Under the pieces are notes generated by a model. It was not told the origin of the DNA. It was given only the letters and a program-made list of their open reading frames with translations, and did not search any database. Below are positions 9,408-18,144 of a stretch of 64,000 nt of DNA, in pieces (within the stretch, counting starts at the first letter, position 1; each line of letters opens with the position of its first letter). Position numbers and translations under genes: made by a program. The DNA is taken from contig NZ_JACIJE010000004.1 in assembly GCF_014199195.1 (NCBI RefSeq), positions 124,001 through 188,000 on the forward strand. The letters run 5' to 3'. The stretch is from Neoroseomonas alkaliterrae (GTDB taxonomy: Bacteria; Pseudomonadota; Alphaproteobacteria; Acetobacterales; Acetobacteraceae).

Positions 9408-10438
9408 GCGGCGCTCCAGCCGGTCAGGAAGCGTTCGAGCAGGGTGCCGATGACATCCACGTTGTAGCCGCCCTCCTGCGTGATGACGGTGGGCAGGCGC
9501 AGCGCGCCGATCATGGCGCCGGCGCGCAGGAAGCCCTCCTCGGTGACGGCGAGCGCGCCGAGGGGTTCGTCCTTCGAGGCATCGAAGCCGAGGGCGAGCA
9601 CCAGCGCATCGGCCTTGAAGTCGCGGATGGGCGCGAGGGCGTAGCGCAGCGCGTCGAGCCAGCCTTCGTCGGGCGTGCCGAAGGGCAGGGGCAGGTTCAT
9701 GTTGCGGCCATCCCCGGCACCAGCGCCGCGTTCGGCCGTGCGCCCGACGAACCAGGGATAGTAGTTGTCCGGGTCGGCATGGATGGAGATGGTCAGCACG
9801 TCGCCGCGCTCCCAGAAGATGCCCTGGGTGCCGTTGCCGTGGTGGCTGTCGATATCGAGGATGGCGACGCGCGCGGCCCCCGCATCCCGCAGGTGCTGCG
9901 CGGCGAGGGCGGCGTTGTTCACGTAGCAATGACCGCCCGCGCGTGCGGCATAGGCGTGATGGCCGGGCGGGCGGCAGAGCGCATAGGCGGTGCCGCCCTT
10001 CGCGGCCTCCGCCGCCGCGGCGAGCGCGCAGGCCGCCGCAGCCTGGATCGCCGCCCAGGAGCCGGGGCCTATGGGGCAGGCGGTGTCGGCGGTGTACCAG
10101 CCGGTGCGGGCGATGATGTTCGCCCCCGTGCGTCCGCCCTGGGCGACCATCTCCGGCACCGGATGGATGTTTGCCACGACCTCCGGCCCGGGATCGGGCA
10201 GCTTCGCCCATTCCGCCGCGGCGGTGGCGAGGAAGTCGAGGTAGTCGGCGCGGTGCACGGAAGCGAGCGCGCCGGGTGGGAGCGGCGGGGGCACGGCGGG
10301 GGCGAGGCCGAGGCGGTGCAGCGCGGCCTCGAGCGCGGCGGCGCGGGCCGGCACCTCGAAGTTGCGCCGCACCCGGCCGCGCTGGAGGAAGAACTCGGGC
10401 GTGTGGCCTGCCTGGTCGGGATGCGCGAAGGTCTTCAT
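9404..10438 (-). CDS. Histone-deacetylase family / acetylpolyamine amidohydrolase
   Basis: This 344-residue zinc enzyme has the arginase-deacetylase fold. It carries the class II HDAC motifs CRPPGHHAY (tandem His), DIDSHHGNGTQ (zinc Asp and His), SIHADPDNYYPW and GFDASKDEPLG (zinc Asp). Bacterial members remove acetyl groups from acetylpolyamines or other small amides. The start MKTFAHP follows a convincing promoter on the minus strand. It is the first gene of a leftward operon with a dipeptidase and an OmpA-like protein, and it is divergent from a peptide importer. The natural substrate is unknown. Confidence 0.92.
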   Translation of the reverse strand: MKTFAHPDQAGHTPEFFLQRGRVRRNFEVPARAAALEAALHRLGLAPAVPPPLPPGALASVHRADYLDFLATAAAEWAKLPDPGPEVVANIHPVPEMVAQGGRTGANIIARTGWYTADTACPIGPGSWAAIQAAAACALAAAAEAAKGGTAYALCRPPGHHAYAARAGGHCYVNNAALAAQHLRDAGAARVAILDIDSHHGNGTQGIFWERGDVLTISIHADPDNYYPWFVGRTAERGAGAGDGRNMNLPLPFGTPDEGWLDALRYALAPIRDFKADALVLALGFDASKDEPLGALAVTEEGFLRAGAMIGALRLPTVITQEGGYNVDVIGTLLERFLTGWSAA

Positions 10439-10447
10439 GCTGCCGCG

Positions 10448-10476
10448 AGGCTAGGCAGCGCCGGGCGGCTTGTCCA
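10448..10476 (-). promoter_or_regulatory. Promoter for the amidohydrolase-dipeptidase-OmpA operon
   Basis: On the minus strand TGGACA is followed after 17 bases by TAGCCT, and the ATG of the first gene lies about 9 bases further on. The same -10 variant occurs in the other divergent gaps of this window. This is pattern matching only. Confidence 0.45.
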
Positions 10477-10497
10477 CGCGGGGGCGGGCGGCGCGGC

Positions 10498-10527
10498 TTG
10501 TGGATGGCAGCGGCGCGGGGATAGCCT
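10498..10527 (+). promoter_or_regulatory. Promoter for the second peptide importer operon
   Basis: TTGTGG and TAGCCT are separated by 18 bases, and the start codon of the binding-protein gene lies 28 bases after the -10. A purine-rich AAGGGAGA ribosome-binding site lies between. It is back to back with the promoter of the leftward operon, so one regulator could act on both. Confidence 0.4.
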
Positions 10528-10554
10528 GCGGCCTTCGTCAAGGGAGACGACACG

Positions 10555-12141
10555 ATGACCCTTTCGCGCCGCGGCCTGCTGGCCGCCGCTTCCGCACCCG
10601 TCCTGATGAGCGTGCAGGACGCGCTTGCCCAGGGCGTCGCGCCGCGCCGCGGCGGCACGCTGCAGATGATGCTGACCCCCGAGCCGCCGGTGCTGCAGAT
10701 CGGCGTGAACCAGCAGGGGCCGACGCTGGTCGCAGCACCCAAGATGTTCCAGGGGCTGCTGACCTTCTCGCCGACGCTCGAGCCGCAGCCGCTGCTGGCC
10801 AAGTCCTGGACGATCAGCCCGGACGGCAAGGAATACGTCTTCAGCCTGCAGGAAGGCGTGAAGTGGCACGACGGCCAGCCCTTCACGGCCGATGACGTCG
10901 TCTTCTCCATCACGAAGTTCCACATGGAACTCGCGCCGCGCGCGCGCGCGATCTTCCAGCTCATCGAGACCTGCGAGGCGCGCGACCCGCTGACCGTGCG
11001 CATCGTGCTGAAGCAGCCCTTCCAGCCCTTCCTGCTGATGTTCGACGCCACCGCCGCGGCGATGGTGCCCAAGCACCTCTTCGACGGGCGGGACTACCGC
11101 ACCGCGCCCGCGGTGCAGCGGCCCGTGGGCACGGGGCCCTTCCGCTTCGTCGAATGGCAGCGCGGCAACTTCATCCGCCTCGACCGCAACGAGGAGTACT
11201 GGAAGCCGGGGCAGCCCTATCTCGACAGCATCATCTACCGCATCATCCCCGACAGCCAGAGCCGGCGCCTCGCCCTCGAATCCGGGCAGGTGCTGCTGAG
11301 CCAGACCAACGACATAGAGCCCTTCGACATCCCCGCGCTGCGCCAGCGCCAGAACCTCGAGGTGCATACCGCGGGGTGGGAATACTTCTCGCCGCTGTCC
11401 TGGATCGAGCTGAACCACCGCGTGAAGCCGCTCGACGACGCGCGGGTGCGGCGGGCCATGTCCATGGCGATCGACCGCAACTTCATCGTCAACCGGCTGT
11501 GGTTTGGCGTGGGCAAGCCGGCGACCAACCCGGTGGCGAGCACCACGCGCTTCCACGATCCGGCCGCGCGCCTGCCCGCCTTCAACGTGGCCGAGGCGAA
11601 CCGCATCCTCGACCAGGCGGGATACCCGCGCAATGCGCAGGGCGTGCGCTTCACGCTCAAGCACATGGCGCTGCCCTATGGCGAGATCTGGACGCGGCTT
11701 TCGGAATACCTGCGCCAGGCGATGCGCAACATCGGCATCGCCTTCGAGATGGAGAGCACCGACGCCGGCTCCTGGGCGAGGCGCGTGGGCAACTGGGAAT
11801 ACGAGACGACGATCAACTTCGTCTACCAGTTCGGCGACCCGACGCTCGGCGTGGAGCGGACCTATGTCAGCACCAACATCCAGCGCGTGACCTTCACCAA
11901 CACCGGCGGCTACGCCAACCCCCAGGTGGATGCGCTGTTCCTGCGTGCCCGCACCTCCGCCGCCGCGGCCGAGCGGCAGGCGGCGTTCAGCGAGGTGCAG
12001 AAGCTGCTGATCGAGGAGGTTCCGCAGATCTGGCTGATGGAGCTCTCCTTCCCCACCATCCACGACCGGCGCGTGCGCAACGTGATCACCACCGGTCTCG
12101 GCGTGCACAAATCCTTCGACGACGTGTTCATCGCCGGCTGA
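10555..12141 (+). CDS. Peptide ABC transporter substrate-binding protein (family 5)
   Basis: This periplasmic binding protein (528 residues) is of the DppA/OppA class. The N-terminus has a twin-arginine-like export signal (SRRGLLAAAS, cleavage after ALAQG). It carries family phrases such as EGVKWHDGQPFTADDVVFS near residue 100, VGTGPFRFVEW, and ALPYGEIWTRLSEYLRQAMRNIG in the C-terminal lobe. It is the first gene of a long rightward operon in which permeases, a fused ATPase and four hydrolases follow with almost no spacing. The ligand is probably a peptide or N-acylated amino compound, inferred from the downstream hydrolases. Confidence 0.94.
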   Translation: MTLSRRGLLAAASAPVLMSVQDALAQGVAPRRGGTLQMMLTPEPPVLQIGVNQQGPTLVAAPKMFQGLLTFSPTLEPQPLLAKSWTISPDGKEYVFSLQEGVKWHDGQPFTADDVVFSITKFHMELAPRARAIFQLIETCEARDPLTVRIVLKQPFQPFLLMFDATAAAMVPKHLFDGRDYRTAPAVQRPVGTGPFRFVEWQRGNFIRLDRNEEYWKPGQPYLDSIIYRIIPDSQSRRLALESGQVLLSQTNDIEPFDIPALRQRQNLEVHTAGWEYFSPLSWIELNHRVKPLDDARVRRAMSMAIDRNFIVNRLWFGVGKPATNPVASTTRFHDPAARLPAFNVAEANRILDQAGYPRNAQGVRFTLKHMALPYGEIWTRLSEYLRQAMRNIGIAFEMESTDAGSWARRVGNWEYETTINFVYQFGDPTLGVERTYVSTNIQRVTFTNTGGYANPQVDALFLRARTSAAAAERQAAFSEVQKLLIEEVPQIWLMELSFPTIHDRRVRNVITTGLGVHKSFDDVFIAG

Positions 12142-12144
12142 GGA

Positions 12145-13131
12145 ATGGAGCTTTCGAGGCTGCCGGGCTTCCTGCTGAGGCGCGGCATCAAGGCGGCGGT
12201 CGTGATCCTCGCGATCGTCGTCTGCAACTTCCTTCTGATCCACGCCGCGCCCGGCGATCCGGCGAGCGTCATCGCCGGGCAATCCGGCGCGGCGGACGAG
12301 CGGTTCCTCGCGCAGCTGCGCGAGCAGTTCGGGCTGGACAAGCCCTTCCACGTGCAGCTCTGGATCTACCTCAAGGGCGTGCTGACGCTTGACCTCGGCT
12401 TCAGCCACCGCCAGCAGCAGCCGGTGTGGACGCTGATCAGCGACCGCCTGCCGGCGACGCTGCTGCTGACCGGGGCGGCCTTCGCCTTCGCGGTGACGGC
12501 GGGGGTCACGCTCGGCACGCTGGCCGCGCGGCGCGTGGGGCGCTGGGCGGATTCCGTCATCACCGTCATCGCGCTCACCTTCTACGCGACGCCGATCTTC
12601 TGGGTCGGGCTGATGCTGGTGCTGTTCTTCTCGGTCTGGCTGGAATGGCTGCCGAGCTTCGGCATGGCGACGGTGGGCGTGGAGCTGAGTGGCCTCGCGG
12701 CGGTGCTGGATGTGGGCAAGCACCTGATCCTGCCGGCGGCGACGCTCGGGCTGTTCTACCTCGCGGTCTATGCGCGGCTGACGCGCGCGACGATGCTGGA
12801 GGTGGCGGACCAGGACTTCGTCAAGACCGCGCGGGCCAAGGGCGTGCCGGAGGGTCAGGTGGTGCGGCGGCATGTGCTGCGCAACGCGCTGCTGCCGGTG
12901 ATCACCTTCGCGGGCATCCAGGCGGGGCAGCTGATCGGCGGCTCGATCCTGGTCGAGACGGTCTTCGCCTGGCCCGGCATCGGGCGGCTCGCCTTCGACG
13001 CGCTGCTCGCGCGGGACTATGCCGTGCTGCTCGGCGTGTTCTTCTGCACATCGGTGATGGTGGTGCTGTTCAACCTGCTGACCGACCTGCTCTACGCCGT
13101 GGTGGACCCGCGCGTGGAGGTGGAGGGATGA
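12145..13131 (+). CDS. Peptide ABC transporter permease, DppB type
   Basis: This 328-residue inner-membrane permease has six or so hydrophobic helices. The family's N-terminal helix LLIHAAPGDPA, the periplasmic phrase WLPSFGMA and the EAA loop DQDFVKTARAKGVPEGQV for ATPase contact are visible. The tail LLTDLLYAVVDPRVEV is typical. It begins 3 bases after the binding-protein gene and overlaps the next permease by 4 bases (ATGA). It is the partner of the OppC-like permease that follows. Confidence 0.94.
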   Translation: MELSRLPGFLLRRGIKAAVVILAIVVCNFLLIHAAPGDPASVIAGQSGAADERFLAQLREQFGLDKPFHVQLWIYLKGVLTLDLGFSHRQQQPVWTLISDRLPATLLLTGAAFAFAVTAGVTLGTLAARRVGRWADSVITVIALTFYATPIFWVGLMLVLFFSVWLEWLPSFGMATVGVELSGLAAVLDVGKHLILPAATLGLFYLAVYARLTRATMLEVADQDFVKTARAKGVPEGQVVRRHVLRNALLPVITFAGIQAGQLIGGSILVETVFAWPGIGRLAFDALLARDYAVLLGVFFCTSVMVVLFNLLTDLLYAVVDPRVEVEG

Positions 13132-13973
13132 GCGACTTCTGGCGGCGCTTCCGCCGCAACCGCGGCGCGGTGGTCGGGCTCGTGATCCTCGTGCTGGTCT
13201 TCCTGCTCGCGGCCTTCGCGCCGCTGCTCTTTCCCGGCAGCCCCTGGGACATGGCGACCGCGCCCTTCGTGCCGCCGGGCGAGGAGGGGATGCTGCTCGG
13301 CTCGGACAGCCTGGGGCGGGACGTGGCGGCGGGCATCGCGCATGGGGCGCGCATCTCGCTGATGGTGGGCGCGGTCTCGACCATCGCGGCGCTGTCGATC
13401 GGCGTGAGCCTGGGCGCGATCGCGGGCTATCTGGGCGGGATCGCGGATGACGCGGTGATGCGCTTCACCGAGTTCTTCCAGACCATCCCCTCCTTCGTCT
13501 TCGCCATCCTGCTGGTGGCGATCTTCACGCCGAGCATCGGCTCGGTCGTCTTCGCCATAGCCGTGGTGTCCTGGCCGCCGGTGGCGCGCGTGGTGCGCGC
13601 CGAGTTCCTCTCGCTGCGCTCGCGCGAGTTCGTCCAGGCGGCGGAGGTGCTGGGAAAGTCGCGCCTGTCCATCGTGCTGACGGACATCCTGCCCAATGCG
13701 CTCTCGCCCATCGTGGTGCTGTCCTCGCTGATGGTGGCATCGGCGATCCTGCTCGAGAGCGCGCTCTCCTTCCTCGGCCTGGGCGATCCGAACCTCATGA
13801 CCTGGGGCTTCCTGATCGGGGCGGGGCGGAGCGTGATCCGCCTCGCCTGGTGGATGAGCGTGTTTCCCGGGCTCGCCATCTTCCTCACCGTGCTGGCGCT
13901 GAACCTGGTGGGGGAGGGGCTGTCGGATGCGCTGAACCCGCGGCTGGCGCGCCAGCGGGGAGGCGCGGCATGA
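13128..13973 (+). CDS. Peptide ABC transporter permease, DppC type
   Basis: This second permease (281 residues) has the OppC N-terminal helix [18 protein letters not shown] and the phrase [14 protein letters not shown] near residue 60. The EAA loop [15 protein letters not shown] is near residue 165, and it ends in [13 protein letters not shown]. The ATG overlaps the preceding stop, and the gene's own stop overlaps the ATPase start. It completes the membrane channel with the upstream DppB-type protein. Confidence 0.94.
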   Translation: MSDFWRRFRRNRGAVVGLVILVLVFLLAAFAPLLFPGSPWDMATAPFVPPGEEGMLLGSDSLGRDVAAGIAHGARISLMVGAVSTIAALSIGVSLGAIAGYLGGIADDAVMRFTEFFQTIPSFVFAILLVAIFTPSIGSVVFAIAVVSWPPVARVVRAEFLSLRSREFVQAAEVLGKSRLSIVLTDILPNALSPIVVLSSLMVASAILLESALSFLGLGDPNLMTWGFLIGAGRSVIRLAWWMSVFPGLAIFLTVLALNLVGEGLSDALNPRLARQRGGAA

Positions 13974-15580
13974 GCCTGCTCGCAGTCGAGGGGCTGACGG
14001 TCGGCCTGCCCGCGGGCGGGGACCGGCCACATGCGGTCGAGGACATCACGCTCCGCGTGGATGCGGGCGAGATCCTCTGCGTCGTGGGTGAATCGGGCTC
14101 GGGCAAGTCCATCACGGCGAATGCGGTGATGGGGCTGCTGCCGAAGGGGCTGCCGGTGAAGGCCGGGCGCATCGCCTTCGAGGGGCAGGATCTGCTCGCC
14201 CTCAGCCCCGAAGGCATGCGCCGGCTGCGCGGCGCGCGGCTCGCGATGATCTTCCAGGAGCCGATGACGGCGCTCAATCCGGTGATGCGCGTGGGCGAGC
14301 AGATCGCCGAGGCGATGCGCGTCCATGGCGCGGGGGCCGATGCTGCGAGGCGCGTGCCGGAGTTGCTCGCGGCGGTGAACCTGCCGGACCCGGCGGCGAC
14401 CGCGCGCTCCTACCCGTTCCGGCTCTCGGGCGGGCAGCGGCAGCGGGTGATGATCGCCATGGCGCTCGCGCTCGAACCCTCGCTGCTGATCGCGGACGAG
14501 CCGACCACCGCGCTCGATGTCACGACGCAGATGCAGATCCTGCGCCTGATCCGCGAGATCCAGTCGCGCCGCGGCACGGGCGTGATGTTCATCACCCATG
14601 ATTTCGGCGTGGTGGCCGAGATCGCGGACCGCGTGGCGGTGATGCAGCACGGGCGAATCGTCGAGCAGGGTCCGGCGGCCGAGGTGCTGAACCGGCCCCA
14701 GCATCCCTATACCCGGGCGCTGATCGCCGCCGTCCCGCATGGGGCGGCCGCCGCCGCGCCGCCGCCGGCCGACGCGCCGCTGGTGCTGCAGGCGAAGGGC
14801 ATCGAGAAGACCTATCGCCGCCCGGGCGGCTGGTTCGGGCCGCGGCCCGTGGTGCGCGCGGTGCACGACGCCGACTTCGTGCTGCGCAAGGGCGAGACGC
14901 TGGGGCTGGTGGGCGAGTCCGGTTCGGGCAAGTCCACGCTCGCGCGCTGCGTCGTGCGGCTGGTCGAGCCTGAGAAGGGCGAGATCCTCTTCGAGGGGGG
15001 CGATCTGCGCCCGCTCTCGCGCGGGGCGTGGAAGCCCTATCGGAAGAAGATCCAGATGGTGTTCCAGGACCCCTTCGCCTCGCTCAACCCGCGCCGGCGG
15101 GTGGGCGAGATCATCGCCGAGGGGCCGATCACGCACGGCACGCCGCGCGAGGCGGCGCTGCGGCGCGCGCGGGAACTGCTCGCGCTGGTGCAGCTCGATG
15201 CCGGCGCGATGGATCGCTACCCGCACGAGTTTTCCGGCGGGCAGCGCCAGCGCATCGGCATTGCGCGCGCCCTCGCCATGGAGCCGGAACTGCTGATCGC
15301 CGACGAGCCGGTCTCGGCCCTCGATGTCAGCGTTCAGGCGCAGGTGCTCGCGCTGCTGGCCGACATCCGCGCGCGCCTCGGCCTGACCATGCTGTTCATC
15401 ACGCATGACCTGCGCGTCGCCGCGCAGGTCTGCGACCGGATCGCGGTGATGCAGCGCGGGGCGATCGTGGAGCAGGGCGCGACGGCGGAGGTGTTCGGCA
15501 ACCCGAAGCATCCCTATACGCAGCAATTGCTGGACAGCATCCCGGGGCGCGCCTGGACGCCGCCCGTGATCGCCGCCTGA
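13970..15580 (+). CDS. Fused double ATP-binding protein of peptide ABC importer (DppD-DppF type)
   Basis: This 536-residue protein contains two complete ATPase modules in one chain. The first, around residues 1-255, has Walker A GESGSGKS, signature SGGQRQRV and Walker [13 protein letters not shown]. The second, from about residue 265, has Walker [20 protein letters not shown], signature SGGQRQRI and [12 protein letters not shown]. The layout resembles YejF or GsiA, unlike the first importer in this window, which uses two separate ATPases. The ATG overlaps the permease stop. The typical DppD/F cysteine extension is shortened in the first half and absent at the C-terminus. Confidence 0.94.
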   Translation: MSLLAVEGLTVGLPAGGDRPHAVEDITLRVDAGEILCVVGESGSGKSITANAVMGLLPKGLPVKAGRIAFEGQDLLALSPEGMRRLRGARLAMIFQEPMTALNPVMRVGEQIAEAMRVHGAGADAARRVPELLAAVNLPDPAATARSYPFRLSGGQRQRVMIAMALALEPSLLIADEPTTALDVTTQMQILRLIREIQSRRGTGVMFITHDFGVVAEIADRVAVMQHGRIVEQGPAAEVLNRPQHPYTRALIAAVPHGAAAAAPPPADAPLVLQAKGIEKTYRRPGGWFGPRPVVRAVHDADFVLRKGETLGLVGESGSGKSTLARCVVRLVEPEKGEILFEGGDLRPLSRGAWKPYRKKIQMVFQDPFASLNPRRRVGEIIAEGPITHGTPREAALRRARELLALVQLDAGAMDRYPHEFSGGQRQRIGIARALAMEPELLIADEPVSALDVSVQAQVLALLADIRARLGLTMLFITHDLRVAAQVCDRIAVMQRGAIVEQGATAEVFGNPKHPYTQQLLDSIPGRAWTPPVIAA

Positions 15581-15591
15581 GGAGCACGCCA

Positions 15592-16887
15592 ATGACCGAA
15601 CCGCTCGATCCCGGCGCGCGCCGCGCGATCCTCGAGGCCGTGGATGCGCTGCGCGAGGATGCGCTGCGGATGCTGGAACGCCTGGTGCGCTGCCCGTCCA
15701 CGCTGGGCAATGAGCAGTCCGCGCTGAACGAGATGGCGCGGATCTACGAGGGGCTCGGCCTCTCGCCGCGGCGCGTGCCGACCGATGTGGCCGCTCTCGC
15801 CGCGCATCCCGGCTTCTCGCCGCCGCTTGTGCCCTATGAGGGGCGGGACAATGTCGTCGCGGTGTTCACGCCGCGCGAGCGCAAGGGGCGCAGCCTCGCG
15901 CTGCAGGGCCATGTGGACGTGGTGCCGGAAGGCGCGGCCGACATGTGGGCCACGCCGCCCTACGAGCCCTCCATCCGCGGCGGGCGCATGTACGGGCGCG
16001 GCGCGGGGGACATGAAGGCGGGCATCGTCTCCTATGTGACGGCCTTCAGGGCGCTGCGCCTCGCCGGTTTGCAGCCCGCGGCCGAGGTGCAGATGCAGTC
16101 GGTGATCGAGGAGGAATGCACCGGCAATGGCGCGCTCGCCGCCATGCTGGCGCTGCCCAAGGCCGATGCCGTCATCATCCCCGAGCCGGGCCCCGGCCTG
16201 CCCGCGATCTACACCGCCGAGGTCGGCGTGGTCTGGGCCTGGGTCACGGTCTCGGGCCGGCCTGCCCATGTGCGCGACATGCAGGCGGGGATCAACGCCA
16301 TCAAGGCGGCGAACGCCATCGCCGCGCGCTTCGAGGACTACCAGGCGGAGATGAACCGCGCCGAGCGCATCCACCCCGCCTTCCGCGGCGTGAACCACCC
16401 GGTGAACGTCAATCTCGGCACCATCGAGGGTGGCGAGTGGAACAGCTCCGTGCCGACGCGCTGCCGCATCGGCCTGCGCGTGGGCGTGATGATGGGGCGC
16501 ACGGCGGCGCAGACCAAGGCCGACATCGAGCGCATCGTCGCCGACGCAGCGGCCGATCCGGCGCTCATGGGCGCGACCGTGCGGCTGGAGTTCAGGGGCT
16601 TCATGGCGGACCCGTGCGTGTTCGACATGGAGGCGCCGATCGTGCGTCTCGCGCGGCGCAACTTCGCCGATGTCTCGGGCGGCGCCTTGCGCGACTATCC
16701 GGCGACGGGGCTGACGGATGGACGCTTCTTCGCGCTCTACCAGGGCACGCCGGTCGCCTGCTTCGGCCCCGACGCGCAGGAGATCCACGGCATTGACGAG
16801 AGCGTGGGGCTCGACTCGATGCACGACATCACGCGCACCATCGCGCTGACCATGGCCGAATGGTGCGGGCTGGAGAAGGCCGCATGA
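15592..16887 (+). CDS. M20 family metallohydrolase, ArgE/DapE type
   Basis: This 431-residue two-zinc amidohydrolase of peptidase family M20 normally deacylates N-acyl amino acids or cleaves small peptides. Metal ligands appear in LQGHVDVVPEG (His, Asp), GRGAGDMKAG (bridging Asp) and the catalytic pair in VIEEECTGNG. A dimerisation lid domain follows (VTVSGRPAHVRDMQAG). The last ligand is probably the His of QEIHGIDE. It has its own ribosome-binding site (GGAG) after the ATPase gene. The position right behind an importer suggests that it processes the imported compound in the cytoplasm. Confidence 0.92.
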   Translation: MTEPLDPGARRAILEAVDALREDALRMLERLVRCPSTLGNEQSALNEMARIYEGLGLSPRRVPTDVAALAAHPGFSPPLVPYEGRDNVVAVFTPRERKGRSLALQGHVDVVPEGAADMWATPPYEPSIRGGRMYGRGAGDMKAGIVSYVTAFRALRLAGLQPAAEVQMQSVIEEECTGNGALAAMLALPKADAVIIPEPGPGLPAIYTAEVGVVWAWVTVSGRPAHVRDMQAGINAIKAANAIAARFEDYQAEMNRAERIHPAFRGVNHPVNVNLGTIEGGEWNSSVPTRCRIGLRVGVMMGRTAAQTKADIERIVADAAADPALMGATVRLEFRGFMADPCVFDMEAPIVRLARRNFADVSGGALRDYPATGLTDGRFFALYQGTPVACFGPDAQEIHGIDESVGLDSMHDITRTIALTMAEWCGLEKAA

Positions 16888-18140
16888 CGACGAACGTCCC
16901 CCTTTCGGGGCAGCGCCTCTGGGACAGCCTGATGGAGATGGCGCGGATCGGCGCCACGCCGAAGGGCGGCTGCAACCGCCAGACGCTGACCGACCTCGAT
17001 TCCGAAGGCCGCCACCTGCTGCGCCGCTGGGCTGAGGCGGCGGGCTGCACGCTGCGGGTGGACCGCGTCGGCAACATGATGCTGACGCGGCCCGGGCGCG
17101 ACCCCTCGCGCAAGCCGGTCGCCTTCGGCAGCCATCTCGACACCCAGCCCACGGGCGGGAAGTTCGACGGCGTGCTCGGCGTGCTGGCGGGGCTCGAGAT
17201 CCTGCGCGCCGTGCACGAGGCGGGGATCGAGACCGAGGCGCCGCTGATGCTCGTCAACTTCACCAACGAGGAAGGCGCGCGCTTCTCGCCGCCGATGATG
17301 GGCAGCGGCGCGGCCATGGGCCTTTTCACCGAGGCCGAGGTGCTGGCCAAGCAGGACAGCGAGGGCAGGACCTTCGGCGCGGAACTCGCGCGCATCGGCT
17401 GGCAGGGGGAGGCGGATCCCGCGATCCTGCGAGACATCGCCGCCTTCATCGAACTGCATATCGAGCAGGGCAGGCTGCTCGAGGATGCCGGCTGCGCGAT
17501 CGGCGTCGTCACCCATGCGCTGGCGCAGAACTGGCTGGAGGTGACGGTCGAGGGCGAGGAGGCGCATGGCGGCTCGCCCATGGCCGGCCGGCGCGACGCG
17601 ATGATGGCCGCGGCGCCGCTGATCGCGGCGATCGAGCAGATCGCGCTCGCCACCCGCACCGCGGAGGGCGAGCCGGGGCGCGCGACGGTCGGGCGCCTGA
17701 GCGTCTATCCCGACAGCCGCAACATCGCGCCTTCGCGCGTGTGGTTCTCGGTGGATACGCGGCACCACGACCCCGCGCTGCTCGCGCGCATGGCGGAGGC
17801 GATCCGCGCGCGCGCGGCGGGCGTCGCCGCGTCGCGCGGGGTGCGGATCGCGGTGGCGGATTTCTGGCATTCGCCTCTCACGCCCTTCGATGCGACGCTG
17901 GTCGGGCGCGTGCGGGATGCGGCGCGGCGCCTCGGCTACCGGCACATGGACATGCCGACCGGCATCGGCCACGACGCGGTCTACGTCGCGCGGCGCGTGC
18001 CGACGGCGATGATCTTCTGCCCCTGCCATGGCGGCCTCAGCCACAACGAGGCCGAGAGCATCACCCCGGAATGGGCGGAAGCCGGGATGCGCGTGCTGGC
18101 CGATGCGGTGCTCGCCACCGCGGGCATCGCGAAGGGCTGA
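16884..18140 (+). CDS. Zn-dependent M20 hydrolase, N-carbamoyl-amino-acid/allantoate amidohydrolase family
   Basis: This 418-residue enzyme belongs to the M20 branch that includes L-carbamoylase, ureidoglycolate and allantoate amidohydrolases. The motifs are GSHLDTQPTGGKFDGVLG, NFTNEEGARFSPPMMGS, ELHIEQG and AHGGSPMAGRRDA, the last replacing the more usual HAGT. The C-terminus keeps PCHGGLSHNEAE with a metal-binding His. I chose the ATG overlapping the previous stop; the frame extends a few codons further upstream. The substrate is likely an N-carbamoyl or N-acyl amino compound taken up by the adjacent importer. Confidence 0.92.
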   Translation: MTTNVPLSGQRLWDSLMEMARIGATPKGGCNRQTLTDLDSEGRHLLRRWAEAAGCTLRVDRVGNMMLTRPGRDPSRKPVAFGSHLDTQPTGGKFDGVLGVLAGLEILRAVHEAGIETEAPLMLVNFTNEEGARFSPPMMGSGAAMGLFTEAEVLAKQDSEGRTFGAELARIGWQGEADPAILRDIAAFIELHIEQGRLLEDAGCAIGVVTHALAQNWLEVTVEGEEAHGGSPMAGRRDAMMAAAPLIAAIEQIALATRTAEGEPGRATVGRLSVYPDSRNIAPSRVWFSVDTRHHDPALLARMAEAIRARAAGVAASRGVRIAVADFWHSPLTPFDATLVGRVRDAARRLGYRHMDMPTGIGHDAVYVARRVPTAMIFCPCHGGLSHNEAESITPEWAEAGMRVLADAVLATAGIAKG

Positions 18141-18144
18141 CCCC

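Noticed and set aside
8556-9467. Long rightward frames antisense to the dipeptidase and deacetylase genes
   Set aside because: They mirror conserved enzymes on the other strand and carry no domain signal themselves.
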